57,268 nucleotides of DNA from GWC2-45-44 sp041661665 (GTDB lineage Bacteria > Planctomycetota > Phycisphaerae > Sedimentisphaerales > UBA12454): NCBI GenBank assembly GCA_041661665.1, contig JBAZTW010000011.1, positions 1 through 57,268 of the forward strand. The letters run 5' to 3'. This document shows, piece after piece, positions 17,474 through 26,094 of this stretch. Made by a program: the position numbers and the translations under genes. The notes under the pieces were generated by a model, which saw only the letters and a list, made by a program, of their open reading frames with translations, was not told the DNA's origin and did no database searches. Each line of letters opens with the position of its first letter. Position 1 is the stretch's first letter.

Positions 17474-18740
17474 AATAGCGTTTATGAGTTCGATTATCAT
17501 TGCATTTGCCGCATTTATGGTTTTTGCCGAGGAGACCCCTGTAATCGATGTAAGCCAGTTAAGGCAGGCCAATCCGTTTGCGCAGTTTGCAGGCGCAGGG
17601 TCGCCGACTCCCGCGGCAAAACCGCTGCCCGAAGGACCGAAGCCTGATTTGTTTATCGAAACTGTTTCGCTGAAGTTTGTTGACGCGAAAAGTCTTAAGG
17701 CTTCCATTGCCACTATGTCCAGCGAATGGGGGAATATGGAGCCGGACGCGAAAGGCAATTCGCTGATAATCTGTGATACAAACGACAACATTAGAAAAAT
17801 CATCGAGCAGATTCACAAAATCGACCGAAAGCCTGAGCAGATTATGATTGAGGTGGTTATTCTCGATGTAAAGCTTGACAATGAGACAGAAATCGGCGTG
17901 AACTGGGATATGCTCAAAACCGACAACTTCGGAGATGGAGATGCCTCCTTTAGACAAAATTATACAAGTCGCGTAGGAGTTTCTACGACATTAGTAGATG
18001 GTGTATATAACAGCGGCACAGGTATCGGCTCTGATTTCAGCTTTTATTTTGGCAATATCAGAAACGTAATTCACGTTTTGCAAACAAAGAATAATGTCGA
18101 AATTATTGCAAGTCCCCGCATAATCGTTGTGAGTGGAGAAAAAGCATCTATAGCGGCTGTTGAACAAATACCGTATAAGGAAAGCTCTGATACGAGCGGC
18201 GGCGGTTCTCTGACCAGTACGCAATTTAAAGATGTTGGTGTAACGCTTAAAATAACAGCAACATTGACGGATGATAAATATATTTTCCTAAATGTTGAAA
18301 CTGAACAAAGTGTTCAGACAGGTACAAGTATTGTTACCGGTGGCGTAGACGCTACCGGCGTACCAATAGTTGATAAGAGAAATATACAAAGCGCTCTGCT
18401 GCTTAACGATGGCCAAATTCTTGCAATCGGCGGTCTGCGGCGGAAAGAAACTCAAAAACAGACTACCCAGATTCCATTCCTGGGCGATATACCCTGGGTT
18501 GGTGAAGCCTTTAAGTCAACCGATACTATTCAGAACAATTCCGAATTGCTGGTGCTTTTATCGCCTCATATATATAATGGCGAAAAGCCATCCGATGTTG
18601 AAATGGCAAAATATAATGAAATTACCAAACGGCCTCTTGTGGAAATCCCGGAAAACGAAAGGCAAAAAGATAAAAAGAAAGTAGATAAAAAAAGCAAAGA
18701 AACCAAAAAAGTAAAATCAAAAACAAAGGCTAAAAAATAA
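17454..18740 (+). CDS. Short secretin (GspD/PilQ family)
   Basis: A 428-residue outer-membrane secretin, shorter than usual GspD or PilQ (about 600-700). A signal peptide spans about 1-25. One N1-type domain lies at 65-130 (VSLKFVDAKSLKASIATM; LIICDTNDNIRKIIEQIHKID), followed directly by the secretin core with IASPRIIVVSGEKA, VGVTLKITATL and the C-terminal signature LAIGGLRRKETQKQTTQIPF, then LGDIPWVGEAFKS. The last 35 residues are strongly lysine-rich, an odd tail. The usual repeated N-domains and the AMIN/TonB-like N-terminus are missing. The start has GGAGA eight bases upstream, inside the pilO-like gene. It ends the operon; no pilotin or prepilin peptidase is nearby. Confidence 0.9.
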   Translation: MLIHKNKIAFMSSIIIAFAAFMVFAEETPVIDVSQLRQANPFAQFAGAGSPTPAAKPLPEGPKPDLFIETVSLKFVDAKSLKASIATMSSEWGNMEPDAKGNSLIICDTNDNIRKIIEQIHKIDRKPEQIMIEVVILDVKLDNETEIGVNWDMLKTDNFGDGDASFRQNYTSRVGVSTTLVDGVYNSGTGIGSDFSFYFGNIRNVIHVLQTKNNVEIIASPRIIVVSGEKASIAAVEQIPYKESSDTSGGGSLTSTQFKDVGVTLKITATLTDDKYIFLNVETEQSVQTGTSIVTGGVDATGVPIVDKRNIQSALLLNDGQILAIGGLRRKETQKQTTQIPFLGDIPWVGEAFKSTDTIQNNSELLVLLSPHIYNGEKPSDVEMAKYNEITKRPLVEIPENERQKDKKKVDKKSKETKKVKSKTKAKK

Positions 18741-18746
18741 AAACCC

Positions 18747-18869
18747 TGTCATTTCGACCCCCGCAGCTTCTTGCCGAGTAGGTCTATGACGAAGCAAGAG
18801 CGGGGGAGAAATCTGTTTTAAATAGATTTCTCGACTTCGCCCCTTGAAGGGGCTGCGCTCGAAATGACA
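18747..18869. repeat. Imperfect palindromic dispersed repeat after the secretin gene
   Basis: The ends TGTCATTTCGA (18747-18757) and TCGAAATGACA (18859-18869) form a perfect 11-base inverted repeat. Inside are GAAATCTGTTT/AGATTTCTC and CGCCCCTTGAAGGGGC hairpins. The overall layout (ATTTCGA ... AGAAATCT ... AGATTTCTCGACTTCG ... CGAAATGACA) resembles dispersed palindromes found in many bacterial genomes. It begins seven bases after the secretin stop and may serve as a transcription end. Confidence 0.75.
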
Positions 18870-18897
18870 ATTCGAGGGCTTTTCTACAAAACAGTAT

Positions 18898-18928
18898 TTG
18901 AAACATTGGTGTCGATTGAACGTATAAT
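18898..18928 (+). promoter_or_regulatory. Candidate sigma-70 promoter of the glycosyltransferase gene
   Basis: TTGAAA (18898-18903) and TATAAT (18923-18928) are separated by 19 bases, longer than ideal, but the -10 box is perfect. Transcription would start near 18935, after the ATG at 18932, which supports choosing ATG 18953 for the gene. Confidence 0.5.
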
Positions 18929-18952
18929 ATAATGGAACTGGGAGTTTGCACT

Positions 18953-20740
18953 ATGAATAGTTATAAAACAAATGTTGTTCATATAACGCACGAAGCTATC
19001 GGTAAGATAGGTGGTATAGGGGCCGTCCTTGACGGTATCCTTACCAGCAAAGCCTATATAGAAAATACCGGCAGAACCGTGCTTGTGAGTGTTCTTTTCT
19101 CCACAGAAGGCCCGATTGAGAATCGGCTGGGCCTTGGCGGAGAAGTTCTCTATTCCAGCGCAGACGGCTACAGTAACACCGGCTACGCGAGCGGATTTAA
19201 AAGTATCGAAAAACACTTCAATGTTGACATTGTGTACGGCAGACGACTTTTTGAGGACGTCCGAACAGGCATAAAAAGTATGCCTGAAGTTATTCTTGTT
19301 GATGTTCGCAGAATGAACGCGGGCCCGTTAAATCAGTTCAAGGGTCAGTTGTTCAATCGCTTCGGAATAATGAGTAATTTATATGAGCATTTGTGGGGAT
19401 TTGAGGAATGGATGCGTCTTGCTCCGCCGGCGATTGAAGCAATCAAGGTAATCGGCGTTACTCCGCAGGAGGGTGAAACAATAATTGTCGCTCACGAATT
19501 TATGGGTATGCCCACCGCGCTGGCCGCCAAAATCGACAAACAGTATGATTTCAAAACGGTTTTTTACGCTCACGAGGTTGCTACTGTCAGAAAAATCGTC
19601 GAAGAACGCACGGGCCACGATACGATGTTTTATAATGTAATGGAAAAAGCGCAGGCTGTGGGGTTATCCCTGCCGGATGTCTTTGGCGACCAGAGTCATT
19701 ATTACAAAAATGTTCTCGTTGAAGCTTCGCGTTTCTGCGACAGTATCCTTGCCGTCGGAGATTATGTGGTTAAGGAGCTGCGTTTCCTTTCGCCGGAGTT
19801 TCACGATGCCGATATCGAATTGACATACAACGGCATACCCGCATATCACATAAGCCTTGAGGAAAAAAAGCGGTCAAAAGAAAGGCTCGTGAAGTACTGC
19901 GAAAATCTGCTTGGTTTCAGGCCTGATTATGTTTTCAGCCACGTTACCCGGCTTGTTCGCAGTAAGGGGCTATGGCGAGATTTGCGCGTGCTTGAACAGG
20001 TTGAAAAGGAATTGCGTCCGCTGCACAAGTCAGCCGTTTATTTTCTGCTGAGTACGGAAATCGGCTACAGAAGGCCGAAAGATATTTTGCGTATGGAATC
20101 AGAATATCAATGGCCTGTCGCGCATCACGAGGGTATGCCGGATTTAAGCGGTGGTGAAGCGGCATTCTATCCGGCTATACAGGAATTTAATGCTCGCAGC
20201 AGGAATATAAAAGCTATTTTTGTAAATCAATTCGGCTTCGACAGACGCAGTTGCGGCAATAGAATGCCTGATGATATGGAATTTATGGACATACGCAAGG
20301 GCAGCGATGTCGAATTCGGCCAGAGCATTTACGAACCGTTCGGCATAGCGCAGGTTGAGCCGCTCAGTTTCGGCGGAATATGCGTATTCAGCAATGTCTG
20401 CGGCTGCGCTGGTTTTGTGAACAAGGTTACAAATGGCGAAGCCAGCCGAAACGTGATAATCGCTGATTATACCGATATTGAAGAACTGAAATCAGGCGAT
20501 GTCGAAGCTCTGCTCAAAATAGATGTTAATGTCAGAAATAAAGTTGAAAGGCGCGTCAGCGAAAAGGTTGCGATGGAGATTTTCGCAAGACTGCCTAAAA
20601 ATGATGATGAGCTTGTCGAGATGATTAGCTCCGGCTACGACCTGGCAGAGCATATGAGTTGGGAAGCAGTCGTTGAGAACTATGTCCTCAAGGCCTTTGC
20701 CAACGCCATCGACCGGCAGAAATTAAAAGTAGCGGTGTAA
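18953..20740 (+). CDS. Glycogen/starch synthase-like glycosyltransferase (GT-B fold)
   Basis: A 595-residue GT-B glycosyltransferase. The N-terminal domain starts VVHITHEAIGKIGGIGAV, similar to the glycine-rich KxGGL-type motif with which glycogen and starch synthases bind ADP-glucose. The C-terminal domain has the donor-binding Ex7E motif in YEPFGIAQVEPLSFGG (about 455-470), preceded by GQSIYEPF. The insert around residues 365-400 (STEIGYRRPKDIL) is unusual. Making an alpha-glucan or modifying a related polymer is the best guess; donor specificity cannot be read from sequence. I chose ATG 18953 because GGGAG lies eight bases upstream and a perfect -10 box overlaps the alternative start at 18932. 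CoaE follows 42 bases downstream. Confidence 0.75.
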   Translation: MNSYKTNVVHITHEAIGKIGGIGAVLDGILTSKAYIENTGRTVLVSVLFSTEGPIENRLGLGGEVLYSSADGYSNTGYASGFKSIEKHFNVDIVYGRRLFEDVRTGIKSMPEVILVDVRRMNAGPLNQFKGQLFNRFGIMSNLYEHLWGFEEWMRLAPPAIEAIKVIGVTPQEGETIIVAHEFMGMPTALAAKIDKQYDFKTVFYAHEVATVRKIVEERTGHDTMFYNVMEKAQAVGLSLPDVFGDQSHYYKNVLVEASRFCDSILAVGDYVVKELRFLSPEFHDADIELTYNGIPAYHISLEEKKRSKERLVKYCENLLGFRPDYVFSHVTRLVRSKGLWRDLRVLEQVEKELRPLHKSAVYFLLSTEIGYRRPKDILRMESEYQWPVAHHEGMPDLSGGEAAFYPAIQEFNARSRNIKAIFVNQFGFDRRSCGNRMPDDMEFMDIRKGSDVEFGQSIYEPFGIAQVEPLSFGGICVFSNVCGCAGFVNKVTNGEASRNVIIADYTDIEELKSGDVEALLKIDVNVRNKVERRVSEKVAMEIFARLPKNDDELVEMISSGYDLAEHMSWEAVVENYVLKAFANAIDRQKLKVAV

Positions 20741-20782
20741 TTTCCAGTTGCCTTAAAGCTGCTGTCGGTGTAAATTGCCGAT

Positions 20783-21385
20783 ATGCAGGGCAGAAAAAAT
20801 GTAATCGGTTTAATGGGCGGCATATCGTCAGGGAAAAGTACCGTTGCCGCTGAGTTGGCAAAACTCGGTTGTGTGGTTATTGATGCCGATGTGATAGCGA
20901 AGCAATTGTTGTTCGATGAGGGGATAAAAAAACAGCTCCGCCAGAAGTTCGGCGATGATATTTTTGACGAGCATTGCCAGATTGACAGGAAAAAACTTGC
21001 GCAAAAGGTTTTTAACTGTGCCGAGACTGTTAAATTAGCTAATTCCATAATCCACCCGCCTGTTTTGCGGAAAGTTGAGCAGTTAATAGAGGCCTATCAG
21101 CTCCAGCAGGGGGTAAAGGCAATAGTTCTGGACATACCTTTACTTGTTGAGTCGGGCTGGGAAAAACGATGCGATAAGCTGATTTTTATCGACTGCAGCG
21201 AGCAAATTCGCTTCAGAAGGGCTGAAAACCGGGGTGTTTTTGATGTAAATGAGCTAAAAAAAAGAGAAAATTTTCAGATTTCTCTGGACAACAAAAGAAA
21301 AATCGCTAATTATGTTATTGAAAATAATGACCTTTCAGAGCTGATTAAACAGATCGGAAATATATTTCCCGCGTTATTGTCTTAG
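20783..21385 (+). CDS. coaE: Dephospho-CoA kinase
   Basis: A 200-residue kinase that phosphorylates the 3'-hydroxyl of dephospho-CoA, the last step of coenzyme A synthesis. The P-loop GGISSGKS spans 12-19, followed by the family's VVIDADVIAKQLL. HPPVLRKVEQLI lies near residue 93, and LDIPLLVESGWE (about 117-128) matches the CoaE hallmark DIPLLFE. Length is normal for the family. A weak GTG/ATG context without a strong Shine-Dalgarno sequence suggests it may be cotranscribed with the glycosyltransferase. Confidence 0.95.
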   Translation: MQGRKNVIGLMGGISSGKSTVAAELAKLGCVVIDADVIAKQLLFDEGIKKQLRQKFGDDIFDEHCQIDRKKLAQKVFNCAETVKLANSIIHPPVLRKVEQLIEAYQLQQGVKAIVLDIPLLVESGWEKRCDKLIFIDCSEQIRFRRAENRGVFDVNELKKRENFQISLDNKRKIANYVIENNDLSELIKQIGNIFPALLS

Positions 21386-21601
21386 CATTGCGGCTTTGCA
21401 GGTTTTAGTTTTGGGTCGCGGGAAACATTAGAGCACACAAATATTGGACATTTAATAAAAGCGATAAGCAAATCTGGTGTCAATTTCCGCATCGTATATA
21501 TAGATTTGTTTTTGCTAAGTTCAAAATACTCTCATCAATGCGCGAAAAATAATACCGATAGGTATAAATCTTAACGATTGGCTTTTCAAAAGGAGTAATC
21601 A

Positions 21602-23134
21602 ATGGCCAAAGCGATTGCAAAATCAGATTCAAGAGAACCAAATAAAAGAAAAAAGCACATCAGGGCAGACGAAGTCGATAACGACAAAGCTCAGCAGCCT
21701 GCCGAGTCGGGAAACGATATGCCCGCCAATATCCCTGCGTCCGCGCCTGTACCCACGTCTGTCGGTTCGGACAATGCTGAACACGATGGCAGAGATAATG
21801 GCAAAAACGGCGGCGGGAAAAGCGATACGGATTTCGAGTCAACGCACGCCAAATACGAACGCATTAAACGAGGCAACCTCCACATAACAGACCTGCAGCG
21901 AATGAGCGTTGCGGAACTTCACGATGTTTGCAAGCGCGAGGGTGTCAAAGAATATACAGGTATGAAGAAGCAGGAGCTTATCTTTAAGGTTCTTAAAGAG
22001 CGCGTTCAGCAGGATGGTCTGATGTATGGCGAAGGCGTTCTTGAGGTTCTGCCGGATGGTTACGGCTTCCTGAGAAACCCTGATTACAATTATCTGTCTT
22101 CTCCTGATGATATTTATGTTTCGCCGTCGCAGATAAAGAGATTTGGTCTGCGTACAGGCGCTATCGTCAGCGGTCAGATTCGTCCGCCTAAAGAATCGGA
22201 AAAATATTTCGCGCTTCTCAGGGTTGAGGCGATTAACTATGAAGTGCCTGATAAATTAGTTGAGAAGGTCAACTTCATCGACCTTACTCCGCTGCATCCT
22301 GAAGAAAGAATTATACTTGAGACTTCCAGCGATGAACTGAATATGAGAATCATCGACTTAGTTACGCCTGTTGGCAAAGGCCAGCGCGGCCTGATTGTCG
22401 CTCCTCCGAGAACAGGCAAAACCGTTCTTTTGCAGAAAATCGCGAATTCCATCAGCACAAACTATCCGGAAATCAAATTGATTGTGCTGCTCATAGACGA
22501 GCGTCCTGAAGAAGTTACCGAAATGGAACGCAAAACCGCCAGAGATGTCGAAGTTATCAGCTCGACATTTGATGAGCCTGCCTCCAGACATTGTCAGGTT
22601 GCCGAAATGGTTATCGAAAAAGCAAAGAGAATGGTCGAATACGGCGAAGATGTCGTTATTCTGCTCGACTCGATTACAAGGCTTGCAAGAGCGTATAACA
22701 CCGAAGTTCCGCATTCAGGCAAAATCCTGACCGGCGGCGTCGATGCCAACGCGATGCAGATGCCCAAAAAATTCTTCGGCGCTGCAAGAAACATTGAAGA
22801 GGGCGGCTCGCTTTCTATTTTCGCCACGGCACTGGTTGATACAGGCTCGAAGATGGACGAAGTTATCTTTGAAGAGTTCAAGGCCACAGGCAATATGGAA
22901 TTGCATTTGGACAGAAAACTCGTCGAAAGAAGAATTTGGCCTGCCATCGAAATCAGCAAGAGCGGCACAAGACGCGAAGAATTGCTTATGGATGCCAAGG
23001 AACTTGAATTGGTTTATAGATTGAGAAGGGTTCTCAGCGAACTTAATCCTGTTGAAGCCGTCGAACTGCTAAAGAGCAGATTGGCAAAGTGCAGGTCAAA
23101 CGCCGAATTCCTGATGTCTATGAAAATAGATTAA
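21602..23134 (+). CDS. rho: Transcription termination factor Rho
   Basis: A 510-residue RNA-dependent helicase that ends transcription at Rho-dependent sites. Residues 1-92 are a hydrophilic, disordered extension absent from E. coli Rho. The Rho N-terminal domain is at about 95-135, the cold-shock RNA-binding domain at 140-215 (GEGVLEVLPDGYGFLR), then the ATPase domain with Walker A APPRTGKT at 267-274, Walker B VVILLDSITRLARAYN at 351-366 and the Q/R-loop regions intact. AAAAGGAG lies eight bases before ATG 21602. It has about 215 bases of upstream spacer and a clear terminator downstream. Confidence 0.97.
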   Translation: MAKAIAKSDSREPNKRKKHIRADEVDNDKAQQPAESGNDMPANIPASAPVPTSVGSDNAEHDGRDNGKNGGGKSDTDFESTHAKYERIKRGNLHITDLQRMSVAELHDVCKREGVKEYTGMKKQELIFKVLKERVQQDGLMYGEGVLEVLPDGYGFLRNPDYNYLSSPDDIYVSPSQIKRFGLRTGAIVSGQIRPPKESEKYFALLRVEAINYEVPDKLVEKVNFIDLTPLHPEERIILETSSDELNMRIIDLVTPVGKGQRGLIVAPPRTGKTVLLQKIANSISTNYPEIKLIVLLIDERPEEVTEMERKTARDVEVISSTFDEPASRHCQVAEMVIEKAKRMVEYGEDVVILLDSITRLARAYNTEVPHSGKILTGGVDANAMQMPKKFFGAARNIEEGGSLSIFATALVDTGSKMDEVIFEEFKATGNMELHLDRKLVERRIWPAIEISKSGTRREELLMDAKELELVYRLRRVLSELNPVEAVELLKSRLAKCRSNAEFLMSMKID

Positions 23135-23152
23135 AAAATAATCGTAAATTAA

Positions 23153-23190
23153 CAAAAAAACAGCTCGGCATAAAAACCGGGCTGTTTTTG
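23153..23190. terminator. Bidirectional terminator between rho and lon
   Basis: CAGCTCGG (23161-23168), loop CATAAAAA, CCGGGCTG (23177-23184), flanked by an A-run on the left and TTTTT on the right. It can terminate rho on the plus strand and lon on the minus strand, whose stops lie 20-30 bases to either side. Confidence 0.85.
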
Positions 23191-23213
23191 TTTAATGAGG
23201 TGTTGCGATAGTT

Positions 23214-25616
23214 CTATTTTTTCAAAGCGGCCATTAAAACGTCTTCAGCTTTTTTGACAAAGACAAATTTCATACCTTTTTTCGCCTCGGCGGGTACTTC
23301 GACCATATCCTTTTGATTTCTAAATGGCAAAATTACCGTTTTTATTCCAGCTTGTTTGGCGGCAAGGATTTTTTCCTTTAAGCCGCCGATTGGCAGAATA
23401 AGGCCTTTTAATGTAATCTCGCCGGTCATCGCTACTTCCGGTTTTGCTGGAGTTTTTGTCAAAAGTGAAACTAACGAGCAATACATCGCGGCTCCTGCGC
23501 TTGGCCCGTCTTTCGGAACTGCGCCTGCAGGAACGTGAATATGAAAATCAGTTTTCTCGAAAAATTTTGCCGGAATATCTAATTTTTTGCAGTTTTCCTT
23601 AATGAAGGAAAGCGCCGCCTGTGCGGACTCTTTCATAACCTCGCCGATTTGACCTGTTAGAATCAGCTCGCCCTTACCTTGCATTGATGCGGATTCGACG
23701 AACAAAATTTCTCCGCCGAAAGGGGTATATGCCAATCCTGTAACAACGCCCGGCACAGCGGTTCGCATTGCAAGTTCCGGCAGATGTTTGACCGGCCCCA
23801 AAATTTTAGCGAGCTTCTCCGGCGTAATCAGCGTTGAGCGTCTGCTGCCTTTGGCGATTTCTGTCGCGACGGAGCGGCAAATCGAAGCGATATTACGCTC
23901 AAGATTGCGCACACCGGCCTCAGCGGTATAACTGCGGATAAGTTCTCGAATCGCAAGGTCGTTTATTTTGAGTCGAGTCTTTTTCAGACCATTTTCAGAT
24001 AATTGACGCGGGACGAGATATTTTTTCGCGATATTCAACTTTTCATTTTCGGTATAACCCGGCAATTCAATTACTTCCATTCTATCCATCAGTGCAGGCG
24101 GTATCGGCTCGGTATAATTGGCTGTGCCGATGAACATAACGCTGGATAAATCGAAAGGCTGGACAAGATAATGGTCTGTAAATGTGTTATTCTGTTCCGG
24201 GTCGAGGACTTCCAATAATGCGCTCGATGGGTCGCCTCTGAAATCGGCGCCGATTTTGTCCATTTCATCGAGCATAAAAATCGGATTATTGCTTTTGCAT
24301 TTTCGCAGTTCCTGCAAAATCCTGCCCGGCAAAGCCCCGATATAAGTTCGTCTGTGGCCTCGAATATCGGCTTCATCTCTTATTCCGCCCAGCGAAATGC
24401 GGACGAAATTTCTGCCCATCGCACGCGCGATTGATTTGCCGAGGCTCGTTTTGCCCACGCCCGGAGGGCCTATAAAGCACAGAATCGGGCTTTTACCTGA
24501 TGGATTTAATTTCCGAACCGCAAGAAATTCGAGGATGCGTTTTTTGACTTTTTCAAGGCCGTAGTGGTCCTTGTTTAAAATTTTGCCGCCTTTTCGGATG
24601 TCTAAAGAATCTGCGGTTTTTATGCTCCAGGGAAGCTCGCAAGCCCAATCCAAATAAGTGCGAATAACGCTGAAATCCGGCGAAGTGAACGGAGTCTTGG
24701 CTAACCTGTCAAGCTCAATGATAATTTCCGCCTCGACCTTGCTCGGCATTTTCGCCTTTTTTATTTTTTCCTTAAGCTCTTTTATTTCATTAGTTTTTTT
24801 ATCGTCTTCGCCAAGCTCGGTCTGAATAGCCTTTAGCTGTTCCTGTAAAAAGTATTCACGCTGATTTTTTTCAACGGATTGTTTTACCTGCCCCTGAATT
24901 TTATGCGAAAGTTCCAGAACCTCAAGCTGATTGGCAAGGGCGAGAGAGATTTTTTTAAGCCTTTTCTCCGCATCCAGTTCCTCAAGGAGCTTTTGTTTTT
25001 CCTCGACGGGAATGCTGAGATTTGCGGCCAGAAAATCCGCCATAGCGGAAGGGGTCTCGATATTCTCCAAAAGAATAGACGCTTCTTCGGGAACATTGGG
25101 ACTGAGGTTTATGACTTTATTGGCAGCCGTGCGGACGCTGACCATAAGAGCTTTAATTTGTTTTGTAATTTTTGTTTTTACCGGCAGCGGCTCAATCCTG
25201 ACCTTTATAAAAGGGTCGGTCGCGATAAGTTCAACGATTTTGAATCTTATAATTCCGTGAACAATTACGTTCAGCGTTCCCTGCGGCATTTTGATAATTT
25301 TGAGAATTGAAGCTGCCGTGCCGACGCGGTAGAGGTCGCTGATTTTGGGATTGTCGTTGCCGGATTTTCTCTGGGTAACAAGGCCGATGATGGATTCGTT
25401 TGCCTTACAGTCGTCCAGCAGCTTCCTGCTCTTGTCCCTGCCCACAGCCAGCGGGGCGACAGTGCCCGGATATATTACGGCGTTGCGAATAGGCAGAATC
25501 CCGATAATCTCCGGCAGCTCAATTTCCTTTGTGCCATCGGAAGAATCGTTGTTTTCGCCTTCAAAAAACGGCTCAGCGTTTGCTATGTCAACAAGTCTCA
25601 ATTTTTCCATAGTCAT
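23214..25616 (-). CDS. lon: ATP-dependent protease Lon
   Basis: An 800-residue AAA+ serine protease that degrades misfolded and regulatory proteins. LAN substrate-recognition domain at about 35-230 (ILPIRNAVIYPGTVAPL), coiled-coil linker, ATPase domain with Walker A GPPGVGKT at 383-390 and FMLDEMDKIG as Walker B, then the protease domain with the Ser706-Lys747 dyad (KDGPSAGA and GGLKEKILAAKQAG). All key residues are present and the length is typical. ATG 25616 and ATG 25610 are both possible starts; neither has a strong Shine-Dalgarno sequence. Convergent with rho. Confidence 0.97.
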   Translation of the reverse strand: MTMEKLRLVDIANAEPFFEGENNDSSDGTKEIELPEIIGILPIRNAVIYPGTVAPLAVGRDKSRKLLDDCKANESIIGLVTQRKSGNDNPKISDLYRVGTAASILKIIKMPQGTLNVIVHGIIRFKIVELIATDPFIKVRIEPLPVKTKITKQIKALMVSVRTAANKVINLSPNVPEEASILLENIETPSAMADFLAANLSIPVEEKQKLLEELDAEKRLKKISLALANQLEVLELSHKIQGQVKQSVEKNQREYFLQEQLKAIQTELGEDDKKTNEIKELKEKIKKAKMPSKVEAEIIIELDRLAKTPFTSPDFSVIRTYLDWACELPWSIKTADSLDIRKGGKILNKDHYGLEKVKKRILEFLAVRKLNPSGKSPILCFIGPPGVGKTSLGKSIARAMGRNFVRISLGGIRDEADIRGHRRTYIGALPGRILQELRKCKSNNPIFMLDEMDKIGADFRGDPSSALLEVLDPEQNNTFTDHYLVQPFDLSSVMFIGTANYTEPIPPALMDRMEVIELPGYTENEKLNIAKKYLVPRQLSENGLKKTRLKINDLAIRELIRSYTAEAGVRNLERNIASICRSVATEIAKGSRRSTLITPEKLAKILGPVKHLPELAMRTAVPGVVTGLAYTPFGGEILFVESASMQGKGELILTGQIGEVMKESAQAALSFIKENCKKLDIPAKFFEKTDFHIHVPAGAVPKDGPSAGAAMYCSLVSLLTKTPAKPEVAMTGEITLKGLILPIGGLKEKILAAKQAGIKTVILPFRNQKDMVEVPAEAKKGMKFVFVKKAEDVLMAALKK

Positions 25617-26094
25617 AACTTATACCAGAAAAAGACGGACTTGAAAAGACTAATTAGCCGCCCCGTCGACTTTGCTCAGGACAGGCGAAGAAAAAGAAGT
25701 AAGGAAGCAGGAGGCAAAGAAGCAGGGATTTGGTTTAAGCCGTTCTTTGCCTCCTTGTTTCCTTTTGCTGTTAGCCCATTAGCACGAATTTTTGACAGGA
25801 TTTACAGGATACGCAGGATAAATAAAAAAATCCCGTCAATCCAGCCCGCTGCGATGCGCATCGCAGCGAGTTATCCTGTCTAAACGCCGCCGCTGACAGG
25901 ATTTCGCCCTATGATGATTGCTGTTGACGGCGAAACTGAGACAAAGTACTATTACTTCCACGATGTGCAGATTGAAACATAAGAAGACAGGAAGACCAAA
26001 AAAGGAAACACAAAAAAATGTCAGAAAAAAAGAAAATTAGTATGGTGTCCCCAGATTTCCCCCAGATTTTCCCAGATTTTCTTAGGTAATAATA
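25617..26094. repeat. Spacer with dispersed repeats and a 20-base perfect palindrome
   Basis: No gene is seen. GCTGCGATGCGCATCGCAGC (25848-25867) is a perfect palindrome. Around it, TTGACAGGATTTACAGGATA (from 25795) is opposed by TTATCCTGTC at 25871-25880, so the whole forms a larger inverted structure. GACAGGAT text resembles position 10-34 of this window, and GAAGTAAGGAAGCAGGAGGC resembles 27313-27350. The last 130 bases are A/T-rich and lead into the signal peptidase gene. Confidence 0.65.

Noticed and set aside
18932..18952. Alternative start of the glycosyltransferase at 18932
   Set aside because: A TATAAT box directly precedes it and no Shine-Dalgarno sequence is seen, whereas ATG 18953 has GGGAG at eight bases.
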